A stretch of 64,000 bases of DNA from JAZKHE01 sp040385525 (GCA_040385525.1 JAZKHE010000005.1:124001-188000); one strand, 5' to 3'; shown: positions 38,748 to 49,207, numbered from the stretch's first letter. Numbers and translations are program-made. Notes: generated by a model from the letters alone, not told the origin.

Positions 38748-41570
38748 ATGAATTTATCCAAAACAATTTTAATTCTTTGTTTTTCTTTATTTGTTGGAGC
38801 TGAACTTTTTGCCCAAGGTGTAATAAAGGGGACTGTAAAAGATGAGTTAACAGGCGAAACTATTGTTGGTGCAGCCGTAACTTATGGAGAAAACAAAGGT
38901 GCAGCAACCGATATTGATGGTAATTTTAAATTTGATGTGCCAAATGGCGAGTATACAATTACAGTTACTTATGTAGGTTTTAGTCAAAAAACAAAAAAAA
39001 TTACAATTAATAACAACACAGTTTATACAGATTTTGCTTTAGCTACTAAACAGTTAACCGAGGTAGAAATTGTTTCAGATATTGCAATAGCTCGTAAAAC
39101 ACCAGTTGCCTTTTCTAACCTTAGTCCGCTTAAAATTCAAGAAGAATTAGGCTCAAACGATTTGCCAATGTTGTTAAACACTACACCAGGTGTTTATGCT
39201 ACTCAGGGTGGCGGTGGAGATGGTGACTCTAGAATTTCTATTCGCGGATTTAGCCAACAAAATGTTGCTGTAATGATTGATGGAGTTCCTATGAATGATA
39301 TGGAAAATGGGCAAGTTTATTGGAGCAATTGGTTTGGCTTAGATAACTTAACAAAAGGGGTTCAAGTTCAACGTGGTTTGGGAGCTTCTAAATTAGCAAT
39401 ACCTTCTGTTGGAGGTAGTATGAATATCCTTACTGCTGGTATTGAAAATAAAAAGCAAATTGTTATCAAACAAGAATATAGTCATTTAGGGAATGTTTTT
39501 GAAACATTTGACAAATATGACGGTAGAGAAAAGAAAAATGCAAGTAATATTGCAGAAGAAACGATGAATAGAAATGGACAAAGAACCGTTATTAGTTATT
39601 CTTCAGGTAGATTAAATAAAGGTTGGGGTGCAACTGGCGCATTATCTTTTAAAAAGTCTGATGGTTGGGTTGATGGCTTATATTCTAGTGCATTATTTTA
39701 TTTTGTAAAAGTTGATAAATTGATGGGGGCTCACTCATTAAGTGCGTCCGCTTTTGGCGCTCCTCAGCAACACGGGCAACGTTTTTATAAGCAACAGATT
39801 TCTGTTTATAGTCATGAACAAGCATTAAAATTAGGCGCTGACACAACAGGATTTATAGAAAGAGGGATGCGCTATAATCCTCAATGGAATTATATTTCAA
39901 GAAAAAATAGTGAGGATAATGGCGCTGGCGCAAGTCCAGAAAGAATCAGTTCAAGTATGAATTATTTTCATAAGCCAGTTTTTTCTGTAAAAGATTTTTG
40001 GACAGTAAACGACAAATTATACATGTCGAATATTGCTTATGCTTCCTATGGAAAGGGAGGAGGAGCAATTTCTTCTGGTAATTTCCCAACAGAAAATTTC
40101 TCGGGGCAACAAAATTTTCAAATTGTTTACGATAACAACAGTAAAGATACTTCGTACACTAATCCAACAACAGGCTTAAAAGAAAGTACGCCAAGTGGTT
40201 TTATTGTAAGTAGCGTAAATAATCACAATTGGTATGGTTTGCTTTCAACAGTATCTTATAAACATTCAGATCAATTAGAAATTTCTGGTGGTGTGGATTT
40301 AAGAACTTATGAAAGTTTTAGATACCAAGAGGTTTACGATTTATTGGGTGCCGATTTATTATTGAATAATGCAGATGCAAACCAATCTTCAAACATTAAA
40401 CGGTTAGGAGATAAAATTGGCAGAAATACAAGTGGTTTTGTGCGTTGGGGTGGCTTATTTGCAATGGCAGAATATAAAGGGGATAAATTAAGTGCTTTTT
40501 TAAATGTTAGTGGTTCATACAGTGGAGTTAAGCAAATAAATTATTTTGTAAAAAAAGATTTAGTGTTGCCCGATACAACTTATATAAGAAAAATTGGTTA
40601 TAATGATACAATTGTACACAACGGATCAAGTTATACTAGAGATTCTAAAGAAGCAATTTACAACCAAACACCATGGAAATGGCTTGGCGGCTATACAATA
40701 AAGGGAGGGGCAAATTATAATTTAACTGAGAAAATTAACGCTTTTGTAAATTTAGGTTATTTAAATAAAGCCCCTTTAATTGCAAATGTTATAAAAAGCA
40801 ACAATACTTTTTTTGACCAGATTTTAAATGAAAAAATAAAGGCTGTTGAGTTAGGAGCAGCGTATTCGTCTCGGCCATTTAAAGTAAACCTAAACACTTA
40901 TTATACTGTTTGGCAAAATAGACCTACAAGACTAAATTTAACCGATGGAAACAACAGCCCCGTATCAGTAAATGCAATTGGGTTAGGTGCACGCCACATG
41001 GGAGCAGAATTAGATTTCGCGTATAAAATTGATGAAAAACTTACTTGGGAAGGTATGGTTTCTATTGGCGATTGGATTTGGAACTCTAAAGCACAGGCAA
41101 ACATCGAAGATCAGGCAGGGAATATTATTGATAGTTTAACAATATATATCGACCCAAGAGGAATAAAAGTAGGAAACGCAGCACAACATTCATTTGGCTC
41201 AAGTATTCGTTGGGAACCTATAAAAAAACTATACTTCAAACCTCAATTCACATACTTTACACATAATTATGCTGATTTTGATCCTGGAGCTTTGGAAATA
41301 AAAAGAGGCGCTAAAGAGGCTCTTAACGCTGGTCGTCAATCTTGGCGAATGCCTAATTACGGAATTTTAGACTTTAATACTGGTTATGGTTTTCAATTTG
41401 ATAAATGGAAGTTAGACATTAGGGCAAGTGTAAACAATGTGCTAAACACTTTTTATATTGCTGATGCTCAAAACAACGGAATGGGGATACAAACTTTTGA
41501 TGCCAATAGTGCAACAGTTTACATCGGTTTGGGTAGAAGAATTACCTTTTCATTAACAGCTACTTTTTAA
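38748..41570 (+). CDS. TonB-dependent outer-membrane receptor
   Basis: 940 residues. Signal peptide (1-22, ending LFAQ), an N-terminal CarboxypepD_reg-like domain (about 23-108, IKGTVKDELTGETIVGAAVT), a plug domain (about 115-230, with LPMLLNTTPGVYATQGG and SIRGFSQQNVAVMIDGVP), then a beta-barrel ending in the aromatic RITFSLTATF. It imports a ligand through the outer membrane with TonB energy. No SusD-like partner follows, so it is not a canonical Sus glycan system. Downstream are a lipoprotein and a large secreted nuclease, suggesting uptake linked to nucleic-acid breakdown; this is inference. Confidence 0.95.
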   Translation: MNLSKTILILCFSLFVGAELFAQGVIKGTVKDELTGETIVGAAVTYGENKGAATDIDGNFKFDVPNGEYTITVTYVGFSQKTKKITINNNTVYTDFALATKQLTEVEIVSDIAIARKTPVAFSNLSPLKIQEELGSNDLPMLLNTTPGVYATQGGGGDGDSRISIRGFSQQNVAVMIDGVPMNDMENGQVYWSNWFGLDNLTKGVQVQRGLGASKLAIPSVGGSMNILTAGIENKKQIVIKQEYSHLGNVFETFDKYDGREKKNASNIAEETMNRNGQRTVISYSSGRLNKGWGATGALSFKKSDGWVDGLYSSALFYFVKVDKLMGAHSLSASAFGAPQQHGQRFYKQQISVYSHEQALKLGADTTGFIERGMRYNPQWNYISRKNSEDNGAGASPERISSSMNYFHKPVFSVKDFWTVNDKLYMSNIAYASYGKGGGAISSGNFPTENFSGQQNFQIVYDNNSKDTSYTNPTTGLKESTPSGFIVSSVNNHNWYGLLSTVSYKHSDQLEISGGVDLRTYESFRYQEVYDLLGADLLLNNADANQSSNIKRLGDKIGRNTSGFVRWGGLFAMAEYKGDKLSAFLNVSGSYSGVKQINYFVKKDLVLPDTTYIRKIGYNDTIVHNGSSYTRDSKEAIYNQTPWKWLGGYTIKGGANYNLTEKINAFVNLGYLNKAPLIANVIKSNNTFFDQILNEKIKAVELGAAYSSRPFKVNLNTYYTVWQNRPTRLNLTDGNNSPVSVNAIGLGARHMGAELDFAYKIDEKLTWEGMVSIGDWIWNSKAQANIEDQAGNIIDSLTIYIDPRGIKVGNAAQHSFGSSIRWEPIKKLYFKPQFTYFTHNYADFDPGALEIKRGAKEALNAGRQSWRMPNYGILDFNTGYGFQFDKWKLDIRASVNNVLNTFYIADAQNNGMGIQTFDANSATVYIGLGRRITFSLTATF

Positions 41571-41572
41571 AA

Positions 41573-42001
41573 ATGAAATATATATTTAACACCATAAAAT
41601 TTATTTTTTTTATTTCCGTTTTCTTTTCTTTAGCTTGCAGTAAAGAACAAAAACAAGCAGACATTTTAAAAGGAAAATGGCAGATAACCCAATTGTCAAT
41701 TAGCGATACAGCTTTTGTTTCAGATACTTTAGCAAAACAATATTTTGAGTTTTTTGCCTGTGAAAAGGCATATACAGCAACATGTGAAGGAGTTTATTTT
41801 GCTGAATCCTTAGATGAAACAAAATTTAAAAGCATAAGAGATACTTTTAAATATAATGTAAATGCCGATAATTTTACAATCACAAAAGTGAAAACAAATG
41901 AAGCTCGATTTTTACTTCGTCGCTTTGAAATGAAAAAAATTGATTCCCAAAAGTTAGAATTTGGTAACGACACATTAATTCTAAAAGCAAATAAATTATA
42001 A
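41573..42001 (+). CDS. Small lipoprotein, lipocalin-like
   Basis: 142 residues, 2 bp after the TonB receptor gene. A lipoprotein signal ends in FSLACS. The mature part opens with ILKGKWQITQLSISD, a pattern common in lipocalin-like Bacteroidota lipoproteins, and is rich in beta strands. No catalytic motif is visible. It probably resides in the outer membrane beside the receptor. An accessory or inhibitor role is possible. Confidence 0.75.
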   Translation: MKYIFNTIKFIFFISVFFSLACSKEQKQADILKGKWQITQLSISDTAFVSDTLAKQYFEFFACEKAYTATCEGVYFAESLDETKFKSIRDTFKYNVNADNFTITKVKTNEARFLLRRFEMKKIDSQKLEFGNDTLILKANKL

Positions 42002-42022
42002 ATAGAATCTATACTTGAACAG

Positions 42023-45000
42023 ATGAAGAAAATTTTTACAACATTAGCAATCGGAGTATGCAGTATTTTGGGTGTAAAAGCCCAAATGAATATTTCAGAT
42101 GCGAGACTTTTGCCTACAGGTTCTACAGTTACAGTAGAAGGAGTAGTTACTAACGGTCAGGAGTTTGGCGGTAGTCGTTTTTTACAAGATGCAACAGGAG
42201 GTATTGGTACTTTTGCAAGTACTGGTTCTCAAGCTAATTACACAACAAATGTAAACCGAGGAACTTTAGTTAGAGTAACTGGAACATTATCTGAGTTTCA
42301 AGGTTTGTTACAAATTTCACCAGTTACAAGTTATACAGTAATATCTAACGGAAATCCATTGCCAGCAGCGGTTGAGATACCTGCCGATTTTTTAAATGAA
42401 ACTTATGAAGGTGTTTTAGTTAAAATTGTAAACACATCTACAAGTAGTACAGGTAATTATGCTGGAAACACAAATTATAATTACACATGGAATTCTTTAA
42501 CGTATCCAGTTAGAGCAAATTCATCATCAACTGGTTTAAACGGTGTTGTTGGCAAACCAATTCAATCAGGACCAATGGTTGTTACTGGTATTGTTGGTCA
42601 GTTTCAAACTACTTATCAATTATTACCGCGTTTAATTGAAGATATAACATCGTACACGCCACCAGCAACAGAAATTAATATTAAAAAGGGAACTAATGTT
42701 ATTTTAACTGGTTCAACAGTTTCTATTGGTAATGCAGCAGCAACCGTTTTTACAATTGAAAATTTGGGAGCTTCAGGTGCATTAACAATTTCATCAGCAA
42801 CAATAACAGGAACTGATGCTTCAATGTTTAGTTTTTCTGGAATGCCATCAAGTGTAGCAACAACATCAAGTTCTAATTTTACTTTAAATTTTGCACCAAC
42901 TGGTGCACAAGGAACAAAAACTGCAACCTTAACGTTAAATAATAACGATTCTGATGAAGGTGCTTATGTAATACACATTGAAGCTGTTTTTGGCACAGGT
43001 GCAACTGAACCTGCGGCTCAACCAACGGCTTTAAACTTTACAAATCAAAAATCGTTTACGCATATAGTAAATTACACTGCTAGTGCTAGTGCACAAAAAT
43101 ATATAGTTTTAAGAAAAGCAGGTTCTCCAATTTCAGATATTCCTGCAGATAATAACACATACCAAAAAGGAGATTATATTGGAACTTCACAAGTAGCTTA
43201 TATTGGCAGTGGTGTATCTTTTACCCCTCGTCAGGTTATAGCAAACACCACGTATTATTTTGCTGTTTTTGCATATAATGGTAATCCTGGTTTTGAAAAT
43301 TATTTACAAAACAATCCACTTACAGGTTCTGTAACATCTAGCGATGCTATGATTGGCACTTATTATTCAACAGGTACTCCGCCAAACATTAACTCTGCAA
43401 CTTTTTTAACTGATTTATCAGCAAAAATAAATCCGCATACTGCGCTTCCTTATGTTCAGTATCCTTCGGATATGATTGATAAATTTGAAGCTAGAGATAC
43501 AACATTAGGAAGACAAGTAGTTACTTGTGTTTATTCAGGCGAAAATAAAATTTTCACAGGTACGTTTGCTTGGACAGTACATGGTTATAGTCGAGAGCAT
43601 AGTTATTGCCACAGCTGGATGCCTACATTTCCAGCTGATGCGCCTACTCAATTACCAGAATATAATGATAGACATCATTTATTCCCTAGCAATTTAAATT
43701 TAGCAAATTCGCCAAGAAGTAATTATCCATTAGGTGAAGTAACAGGTGCTGTGTCTCAAAGTTATTTAGAAGGGAAGTTAGGTTTAAATGCATTAGGACA
43801 AACAGTTTACGAACCTCGTGATGCACACAAAGGAAATGCTGCACGCGCAATTATGTACGTTGCCACATGTTATAATGGAATTTCTACTAATAACTGGAAA
43901 TTAAGAGATCCTATTTCTGGTTCTATAGCTTATGGTCAAGATCAAGATGTATTGAAAAAATGGCATTTTCAAGATCCGCCCGATAATTACGAAATTGCAA
44001 GAAATGACTATGTTTTTTCAATACAAGGAAACAGAAATCCATACATAGATAGCGTTCATTTTGCTTGTTATGTTGACTTTGACAATATGGTTAAAATCAA
44101 TTCAACAGGTTCATGTGTTTCTGCAATGACTTTACAAAAAAGTCAAACGAATAGCACATGTAATCAAGCAAACGGAACTGCGGCTGTAACTATCGTTAAC
44201 GGTACAGCACCCTATACATTTTTATGGTCAAACAATGTAAGTTCTACGGCTACAGCAACAGGATTAGTTGCGGGCAATTATACAGTGAGTGTTACCGATA
44301 ACAATGGACAAACCGCAAATGCAAATTTTGTAATTTCGAATAGTGCTAATGCAACTTCATTTAGTTTTTCAAAAAATGACGCTTCTGGAAGTTGCGGAAA
44401 CAACAATGGTGATGCATCAGTTGTAATTGGTTTAAATCCAAGCGCTCCTTATACTTATACTTGGTTAAGTATGGGTCAAAGTGGATCAACAGCAACGGGT
44501 TTAGTTGCAGGCAATTATACGCTTGAGTTAACTAACTCAATTGGTTGTACTTCATCGAACACAGTTCAAATTAATGATGGAGCAGCTAGTTTTGGGCCAT
44601 TAACTTTTAGCACAGAAGATGTTTTATGTAATGGACAAAATACAGGATCTGCAACTGTTACAAATGTTTTAGTTGGGGCAACAACTTATTTATGGAATAC
44701 AGATGCAAACAATCAAACTAACGCTTCGGCTACTGGTTTAGCTTCAGGAGTTTATACGGTAGCTGTTACAAACTCAGGTTGTACTGTTTACGGAACAACT
44801 CCTATAATTAATCAACCTTCATTTCTATTAGTTGGGCAAGTAGTTACAGAATCTACTTCATGTTTTGGTGGCTCAGATGGAACTGCAAAAGCAATTAACG
44901 TTGCAGGAGGAACTAGTCCTTATGTTTATAGTTGGAATTCTGGCGGATTTAGTGTAAACAGTCAAATAAATAATTTGCAAGCTGGAAGTTCGCCAAACGT

Positions 45001-45607
45001 TTTAATTAAAGATGCAAATGGTTGTACAATTTTTGTTACATCATCAGGAACAGTTCCGCAGCCATCAGCAATAAATGCAACTTTTATTACAGAAGATCAA
45101 ACTAATTTAGTTAATCCAAATGGTTTAATTTCAATTTATCCATCAGGAGGTAGTCCTAAATTAGTTGGTGCTGACTATGTTTATAATATAGTTTCGTATC
45201 CTAGTTTAGGTTTTGTAGAAGGATTAACTGACATATACAATGCAACAGCAGGTACTTATACTGTTGTAATCTCTGATAATGAAGGTTGTTCAAAAACTAT
45301 TACAGGTGTTGTTGTTGGTGGAGGCTCTGGTGTTGGTATTAATAATGTTGATGCTAAAAATTCTTTAGTTATTTATCCAAATCCCGCAAAAGATAATGTT
45401 ACAATTACTTTTGAAGTTAAAGAGATTTCAAACTTAGCAATCGAAATAAAAGATGTTAGCGGAAGAGTTGTTTACAATACTTCTTTGCCTGTTAAATCAG
45501 GAGTAAATCAAGCAACAGTTAATGTTGAGAAATTTGCAAAAGGAGTTTATTTTATTTCTACACTAAACGAAGAAATAAATAATGTTACACGAATTATAAT
45601 TGAATAA
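42023..45607 (+). CDS. Secreted endonuclease I-like nuclease with SprB-like repeats and T9SS tail
   Basis: 1194 residues. Order: signal peptide (1-20, VKAQ); an OB-fold/DUF5689-like region (about 22-205, ISDARLLPTGSTVTVEGVV); a choice-of-anchor-D beta sandwich (about 215-325); a fibronectin-III-like stretch (330-435); the endonuclease I domain (about 445-695) with SREHSYCHSWMP, YNDRHHLFPSNLNLAN and SPRSNYPLGEV, the REH...DxHHL...RSNYPxG catalytic signature of EndA-type enzymes; about five SprB-like repeats (700-1095, CNQANGTAAVTIVNGTAPYTF type); and a type A T9SS tail (VIYPNPAKDNVTI...GVYFISTL). It would digest extracellular DNA or RNA at or beyond the cell surface. Confidence 0.9.
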   Translation: MKKIFTTLAIGVCSILGVKAQMNISDARLLPTGSTVTVEGVVTNGQEFGGSRFLQDATGGIGTFASTGSQANYTTNVNRGTLVRVTGTLSEFQGLLQISPVTSYTVISNGNPLPAAVEIPADFLNETYEGVLVKIVNTSTSSTGNYAGNTNYNYTWNSLTYPVRANSSSTGLNGVVGKPIQSGPMVVTGIVGQFQTTYQLLPRLIEDITSYTPPATEINIKKGTNVILTGSTVSIGNAAATVFTIENLGASGALTISSATITGTDASMFSFSGMPSSVATTSSSNFTLNFAPTGAQGTKTATLTLNNNDSDEGAYVIHIEAVFGTGATEPAAQPTALNFTNQKSFTHIVNYTASASAQKYIVLRKAGSPISDIPADNNTYQKGDYIGTSQVAYIGSGVSFTPRQVIANTTYYFAVFAYNGNPGFENYLQNNPLTGSVTSSDAMIGTYYSTGTPPNINSATFLTDLSAKINPHTALPYVQYPSDMIDKFEARDTTLGRQVVTCVYSGENKIFTGTFAWTVHGYSREHSYCHSWMPTFPADAPTQLPEYNDRHHLFPSNLNLANSPRSNYPLGEVTGAVSQSYLEGKLGLNALGQTVYEPRDAHKGNAARAIMYVATCYNGISTNNWKLRDPISGSIAYGQDQDVLKKWHFQDPPDNYEIARNDYVFSIQGNRNPYIDSVHFACYVDFDNMVKINSTGSCVSAMTLQKSQTNSTCNQANGTAAVTIVNGTAPYTFLWSNNVSSTATATGLVAGNYTVSVTDNNGQTANANFVISNSANATSFSFSKNDASGSCGNNNGDASVVIGLNPSAPYTYTWLSMGQSGSTATGLVAGNYTLELTNSIGCTSSNTVQINDGAASFGPLTFSTEDVLCNGQNTGSATVTNVLVGATTYLWNTDANNQTNASATGLASGVYTVAVTNSGCTVYGTTPIINQPSFLLVGQVVTESTSCFGGSDGTAKAINVAGGTSPYVYSWNSGGFSVNSQINNLQAGSSPNVLIKDANGCTIFVTSSGTVPQPSAINATFITEDQTNLVNPNGLISIYPSGGSPKLVGADYVYNIVSYPSLGFVEGLTDIYNATAGTYTVVISDNEGCSKTITGVVVGGGSGVGINNVDAKNSLVIYPNPAKDNVTITFEVKEISNLAIEIKDVSGRVVYNTSLPVKSGVNQATVNVEKFAKGVYFISTLNEEINNVTRIIIE

Positions 45608-45630
45608 TTTCATTCAAAAAAAATAAAAAA

Positions 45631-48390
45631 ATGAAAAATAATTTAAGTCTACAAATAAAAAAAACAACCATACTAACTATCTTGGTTTTTGCGTTAAGCA
45701 ACTTGGTTAATGCGCAGGTTTTTGTTGCAACTTATCCATTTGCAAGCGTTACAGCAACATCAGGAACAACAGACCCAACGCCAGTGTCAACAGCTACCGG
45801 GGTTGTTTTTGGCAGTGTAACCTCTATTGGCGCATCAACTAATTCATCAGCAGCTGGTAGGTTTTCTTTTGCAGGTTGGGGCTTAGGAGCTACAGCTAGC
45901 GATAATGTTTATGCAAATTTAACGGGGAGTATTTCTACATCACAGTATTACGAAATTACAATTACTCCAGCAGTTGGGTATTCAATTTCACTAACTGATA
46001 TTTCATTTAGAGCGCAGCGTTCTGGTACAGGTATTAGAACGTATGCGGTGCGTTCTAGCATTGATACTTATGGGGCAAATTTGCCAGCATCAATAAGTCC
46101 TGCAAATGCAAATTTATCAGTAGAAACTGGTAATATTTTTTTCTGGATGTTAGATGCTACAACTTCTGGTCAAGCTGGTAGTTTCGTAACTTTGGGCGCA
46201 TCTCATACAAATTTAACAACACCAGTAACATTTCGGTTTTATGGTTGGAATGCAGAAGGAGCAGGAGGTACATTTAGTATTGATGATGTTATCTTTAATG
46301 GTTCGGCAAATTTAACAACTCCAATGCCAGAAATTAATGTTAAGCAAAACACTACAAATGTTTTAAATAACTCTACATACAATTTCGGAACAACACCCGA
46401 TGGATCTTCTTTAATTTCAAATTTTACTATTGAAAATAATGGTACAGCTCCATTACAGATCACTAGCGCAACTTTTACAGGCTCTACTGATTTTACTGTA
46501 AATACTACATTGCCTTTAACTATTTCTGCTTCATCATCTACAACATTTTCAACAACATTCTCTCCATCAAGTGTAGGGACTCTAACAGCATCAATTGCTT
46601 TTGATAATGATGATTCAGACGAAAATCCATACACAATTAATTTTGTAGGAAATTCAATTGCAGCAATTCCAGAGATTAATGTTATGCAAAACACAAACAC
46701 GTTTTTATCTGGAAGCACATATACATTTGCTCCAATATTAGCGGGTAATACATCAATAGCTACATTTACAATTCAAAATATTGGAGGTGCTACATTGAAT
46801 ATTACTTCAACAACATTTGCTGGAAATCCTGACATCTCTGTAACTAGTGATTATTCAGCTCCGTTTTCTATTGCTTACGGAGATTTTGCAACGTTTACCG
46901 CTACATTTTCTCCAAGTGTTGTAAATACTTATTCTGCATCAATAACTTTATCTAATGATGATTCAGATGAGAATCAATATGTAATAAATTTTTATGGTGA
47001 AGCTACAGCTCCATTTTCTGAAATAAACATTAAGCAGGCTTCAACTAATTATGCAAACGGAACAACTTATAGTTTTGGAAACAAAGCTGTTTCATCAACT
47101 ACAGATATTGTTTTTACGATTGAAAATTTAGGAAACTCTGTTTTAAACATTAGCACATACACACTAAGCGGGAGTGAATTTAGTTTGCAAGGAGCAATGC
47201 CAACATCTGTTAATGCAGGCGCAACAGCAGATTTTACAATTAGATTTGTACCCACATCTGCAACTACGTTTTCAGGAAGTATATCATTAACAAATAATGA
47301 TGGTAACGAAAATCCATACTTAATTAATTTTGCTGGAGCTGGTATTACAGCACCATCTGAAATAAACGTAAAAGAAAGCGGTATAAATTATTTTGCAGGA
47401 ACAACTTACGATTTTGCAAACAGAACAGTAGGAACAAATTCTGATGTTACATTTACAATCGAAAATAATGATAGTGGAGTGTTGTTAATTAGCACACACA
47501 CACTTACAGGTTCTGCTTATTCTATTGTTGGTACAATTCCATCAAGCATTAACGGAAATTCAACAGCTAACTTTACGTTGAGATTTTCTCCGCTTACAGC
47601 TGTTGCATATACTGGTTCTTTAACATTGGTTAATAACGATGCTAACGAATCTAGTTACGTTATTAATTTAACAGGTAATGGAATTGCTTTGCCAGCAACA
47701 CCAAGTTTAAAAATAAATGAAATTATGGCTAACCCAAGTTCGGGTGACGATTGGTTTGAGATATACAATCCAGGCTCATCAGCAGTTAACTTGAGTGGTT
47801 TGTATGTTTCTAATTCTACATCAGCAAAATATAAATTTGTTAGCGGAAGCCCATCTATACCTGCTGGTGGTTTTGTTCAAGTTATGGCAAATAATGGTGG
47901 TCAAATTTCTCCTTTAGAAGTAAACTTTACATTATCAAACACAGATGAGGTATTTTTATATTCTTATGATGGAACTACACTAATTGATCAATTAGCTGTT
48001 ACAGATGCTGTTGCAGATCAATCTCAAGGTAGAGTTACAGATGGTGGTGCAGAGTTTATGAGCTTTAGCACAGCAACACCAGGTGCTACAAATACAGCGG
48101 GAGTTGGTGTAGTTTCAGTTAGAGAATTAAGCAAAAGCGAAAAATTAATTTTAGCACCAAACCCAAGTTCAGCTGTATTTACAATTAGCTACGCTAATTT
48201 AAGTAACGAAAAAACATTTGCTTACCGCGTAATTGACATTACAGGTAAAGAAGTGTTATCGGGCAATACAAATGCAGTTAGTGGTTTAAACATTTACCCA
48301 GTAGATGTTACATCAATTGCAAAAGGTTTGTATTTTGTGGAGTGTGTTGTTGGTAACGAAAAAGTAACAAACAAAATAGTGGTTGAGTAA
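45631..48390 (+). CDS. Secreted choice-of-anchor-D / lamin-tail protein with T9SS tail
   Basis: 919 residues. After the signal peptide (1-29, VNAQ) comes a beta-rich module (30-228). Four choice-of-anchor-D (ASPM/SPD-2/Hydin-like) repeats follow with a period of about 114 residues, each opening with a variant of PEINVKQNTTNV (starts near 233, 347, 463 and 576) and closing with LxNDDSDENPYxINF. A lamin-tail domain (about 691-800, KINEIMANPSSGDDWFEIYNP) and a T9SS tail (LAPNPSSAVFTIS...GLYFVECVV) complete it. No enzymatic motif is visible; it may be an adhesin or scaffold. It is 23 bp after the nuclease gene. Confidence 0.88.
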   Translation: MKNNLSLQIKKTTILTILVFALSNLVNAQVFVATYPFASVTATSGTTDPTPVSTATGVVFGSVTSIGASTNSSAAGRFSFAGWGLGATASDNVYANLTGSISTSQYYEITITPAVGYSISLTDISFRAQRSGTGIRTYAVRSSIDTYGANLPASISPANANLSVETGNIFFWMLDATTSGQAGSFVTLGASHTNLTTPVTFRFYGWNAEGAGGTFSIDDVIFNGSANLTTPMPEINVKQNTTNVLNNSTYNFGTTPDGSSLISNFTIENNGTAPLQITSATFTGSTDFTVNTTLPLTISASSSTTFSTTFSPSSVGTLTASIAFDNDDSDENPYTINFVGNSIAAIPEINVMQNTNTFLSGSTYTFAPILAGNTSIATFTIQNIGGATLNITSTTFAGNPDISVTSDYSAPFSIAYGDFATFTATFSPSVVNTYSASITLSNDDSDENQYVINFYGEATAPFSEINIKQASTNYANGTTYSFGNKAVSSTTDIVFTIENLGNSVLNISTYTLSGSEFSLQGAMPTSVNAGATADFTIRFVPTSATTFSGSISLTNNDGNENPYLINFAGAGITAPSEINVKESGINYFAGTTYDFANRTVGTNSDVTFTIENNDSGVLLISTHTLTGSAYSIVGTIPSSINGNSTANFTLRFSPLTAVAYTGSLTLVNNDANESSYVINLTGNGIALPATPSLKINEIMANPSSGDDWFEIYNPGSSAVNLSGLYVSNSTSAKYKFVSGSPSIPAGGFVQVMANNGGQISPLEVNFTLSNTDEVFLYSYDGTTLIDQLAVTDAVADQSQGRVTDGGAEFMSFSTATPGATNTAGVGVVSVRELSKSEKLILAPNPSSAVFTISYANLSNEKTFAYRVIDITGKEVLSGNTNAVSGLNIYPVDVTSIAKGLYFVECVVGNEKVTNKIVVE

Positions 48391-48411
48391 TTACCACTAA
48401 ATTAAATAGTT

Positions 48412-48443
48412 AAAAGAGGTCGTAATTTATTACGACCTCTTTT
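48412..48443. terminator. Strong terminator closing the T9SS/TonB locus
   Basis: A perfect 14-bp stem (AAAAGAGGTCGTAA/TTACGACCTCTTTT, loop TTTA), followed by a T-rich stretch. Confidence 0.92.
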
Positions 48444-48451
48444 GTTTTTAA

Positions 48452-48459
48452 TATATTTG
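48452..48459 (+). promoter_or_regulatory. -7 box of the YidD-cluster operon
   Basis: TATATTTG, 28 nt before the ATG at 48488, fits TAnnTTTG. The terminator tail occupies the place of a -33 element. Confidence 0.45.
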
Positions 48460-48487
48460 TGATAATTAAAAAATTACCAAAAAGTTT

Positions 48488-49207
48488 ATGTTGCGTAAAA
48501 AAAGTAGTTGCATTTTAGTGTTTTGTTTTTTAATTTTTGTTTCCTTTAAGCAAGATAGTGTTCAGAAATTAAAACTAGAATTAATTACAAAATCGCTTCA
48601 TAATGGAAAATCAATCTCAATTAAAAGCGATGTGTACTACAAAGTTTCGGGTGGAGTTATGGTTACTAGAAGTACCAATCCTTACGAAAAAATTACCATT
48701 ACAAATGCAAATGGGGAGTTTAAAGAATATGATGTAAAAGCAAATACGTTAACGCTTATACAAGGATTAGAACTGAGCTCAAAAAACAGTTTGTTTTATA
48801 ATTTTTTGTCGGGAAGTATTAACGATATGGGATTGAGCAATCTTGGGTATAAACTTTCTAAAACAAAAATGGAAGGCAAAATTGTAGTTACAACATGGGT
48901 TCCATCTAGCGAATCTAAATACATTAAAAAAGCAGAAATCGCCCACGAAAATTTTCTTCCAATTTTTATGGGATTTTATGATGTTAAAGATAAACCCTTA
49001 CAAAAATCTTTTTACAGTAATTATCAAAATGTGGGTTCAATTAAAATGCCTTTAACCATTACTGAATTTGAATATATTACAGAAAAAGATAGCGTTATAA
49101 CAAAAAGAGTTTATAGTAATTTAAAAACAAACTCAATGGTAGAAGATACCTATTTAAATTACAAAGTTCCTGCGGGAGCAAAGGTTATTACCGCAAAATC
49201 TAAGTAA
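48488..49207 (+). CDS. Exported protein, LolA-like fold suspected
   Basis: 239 residues. A hydrophobic N-terminus (RKKSSCILVFCFLIFVSF) is a likely signal peptide. The mature part has alternating beta strands such as KSDVYYKVSGGVMVTRST, KITITNANGEFKEYD and LPLTITEFEYI, resembling the half-barrel of outer-membrane lipoprotein-sorting-like proteins. No enzymatic motif. It is the first gene of an operon with a yidD homologue immediately downstream (0-bp gap). The association with YidD hints at membrane or envelope biogenesis, by context only. Confidence 0.65.
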   Translation: MLRKKSSCILVFCFLIFVSFKQDSVQKLKLELITKSLHNGKSISIKSDVYYKVSGGVMVTRSTNPYEKITITNANGEFKEYDVKANTLTLIQGLELSSKNSLFYNFLSGSINDMGLSNLGYKLSKTKMEGKIVVTTWVPSSESKYIKKAEIAHENFLPIFMGFYDVKDKPLQKSFYSNYQNVGSIKMPLTITEFEYITEKDSVITKRVYSNLKTNSMVEDTYLNYKVPAGAKVITAKSK

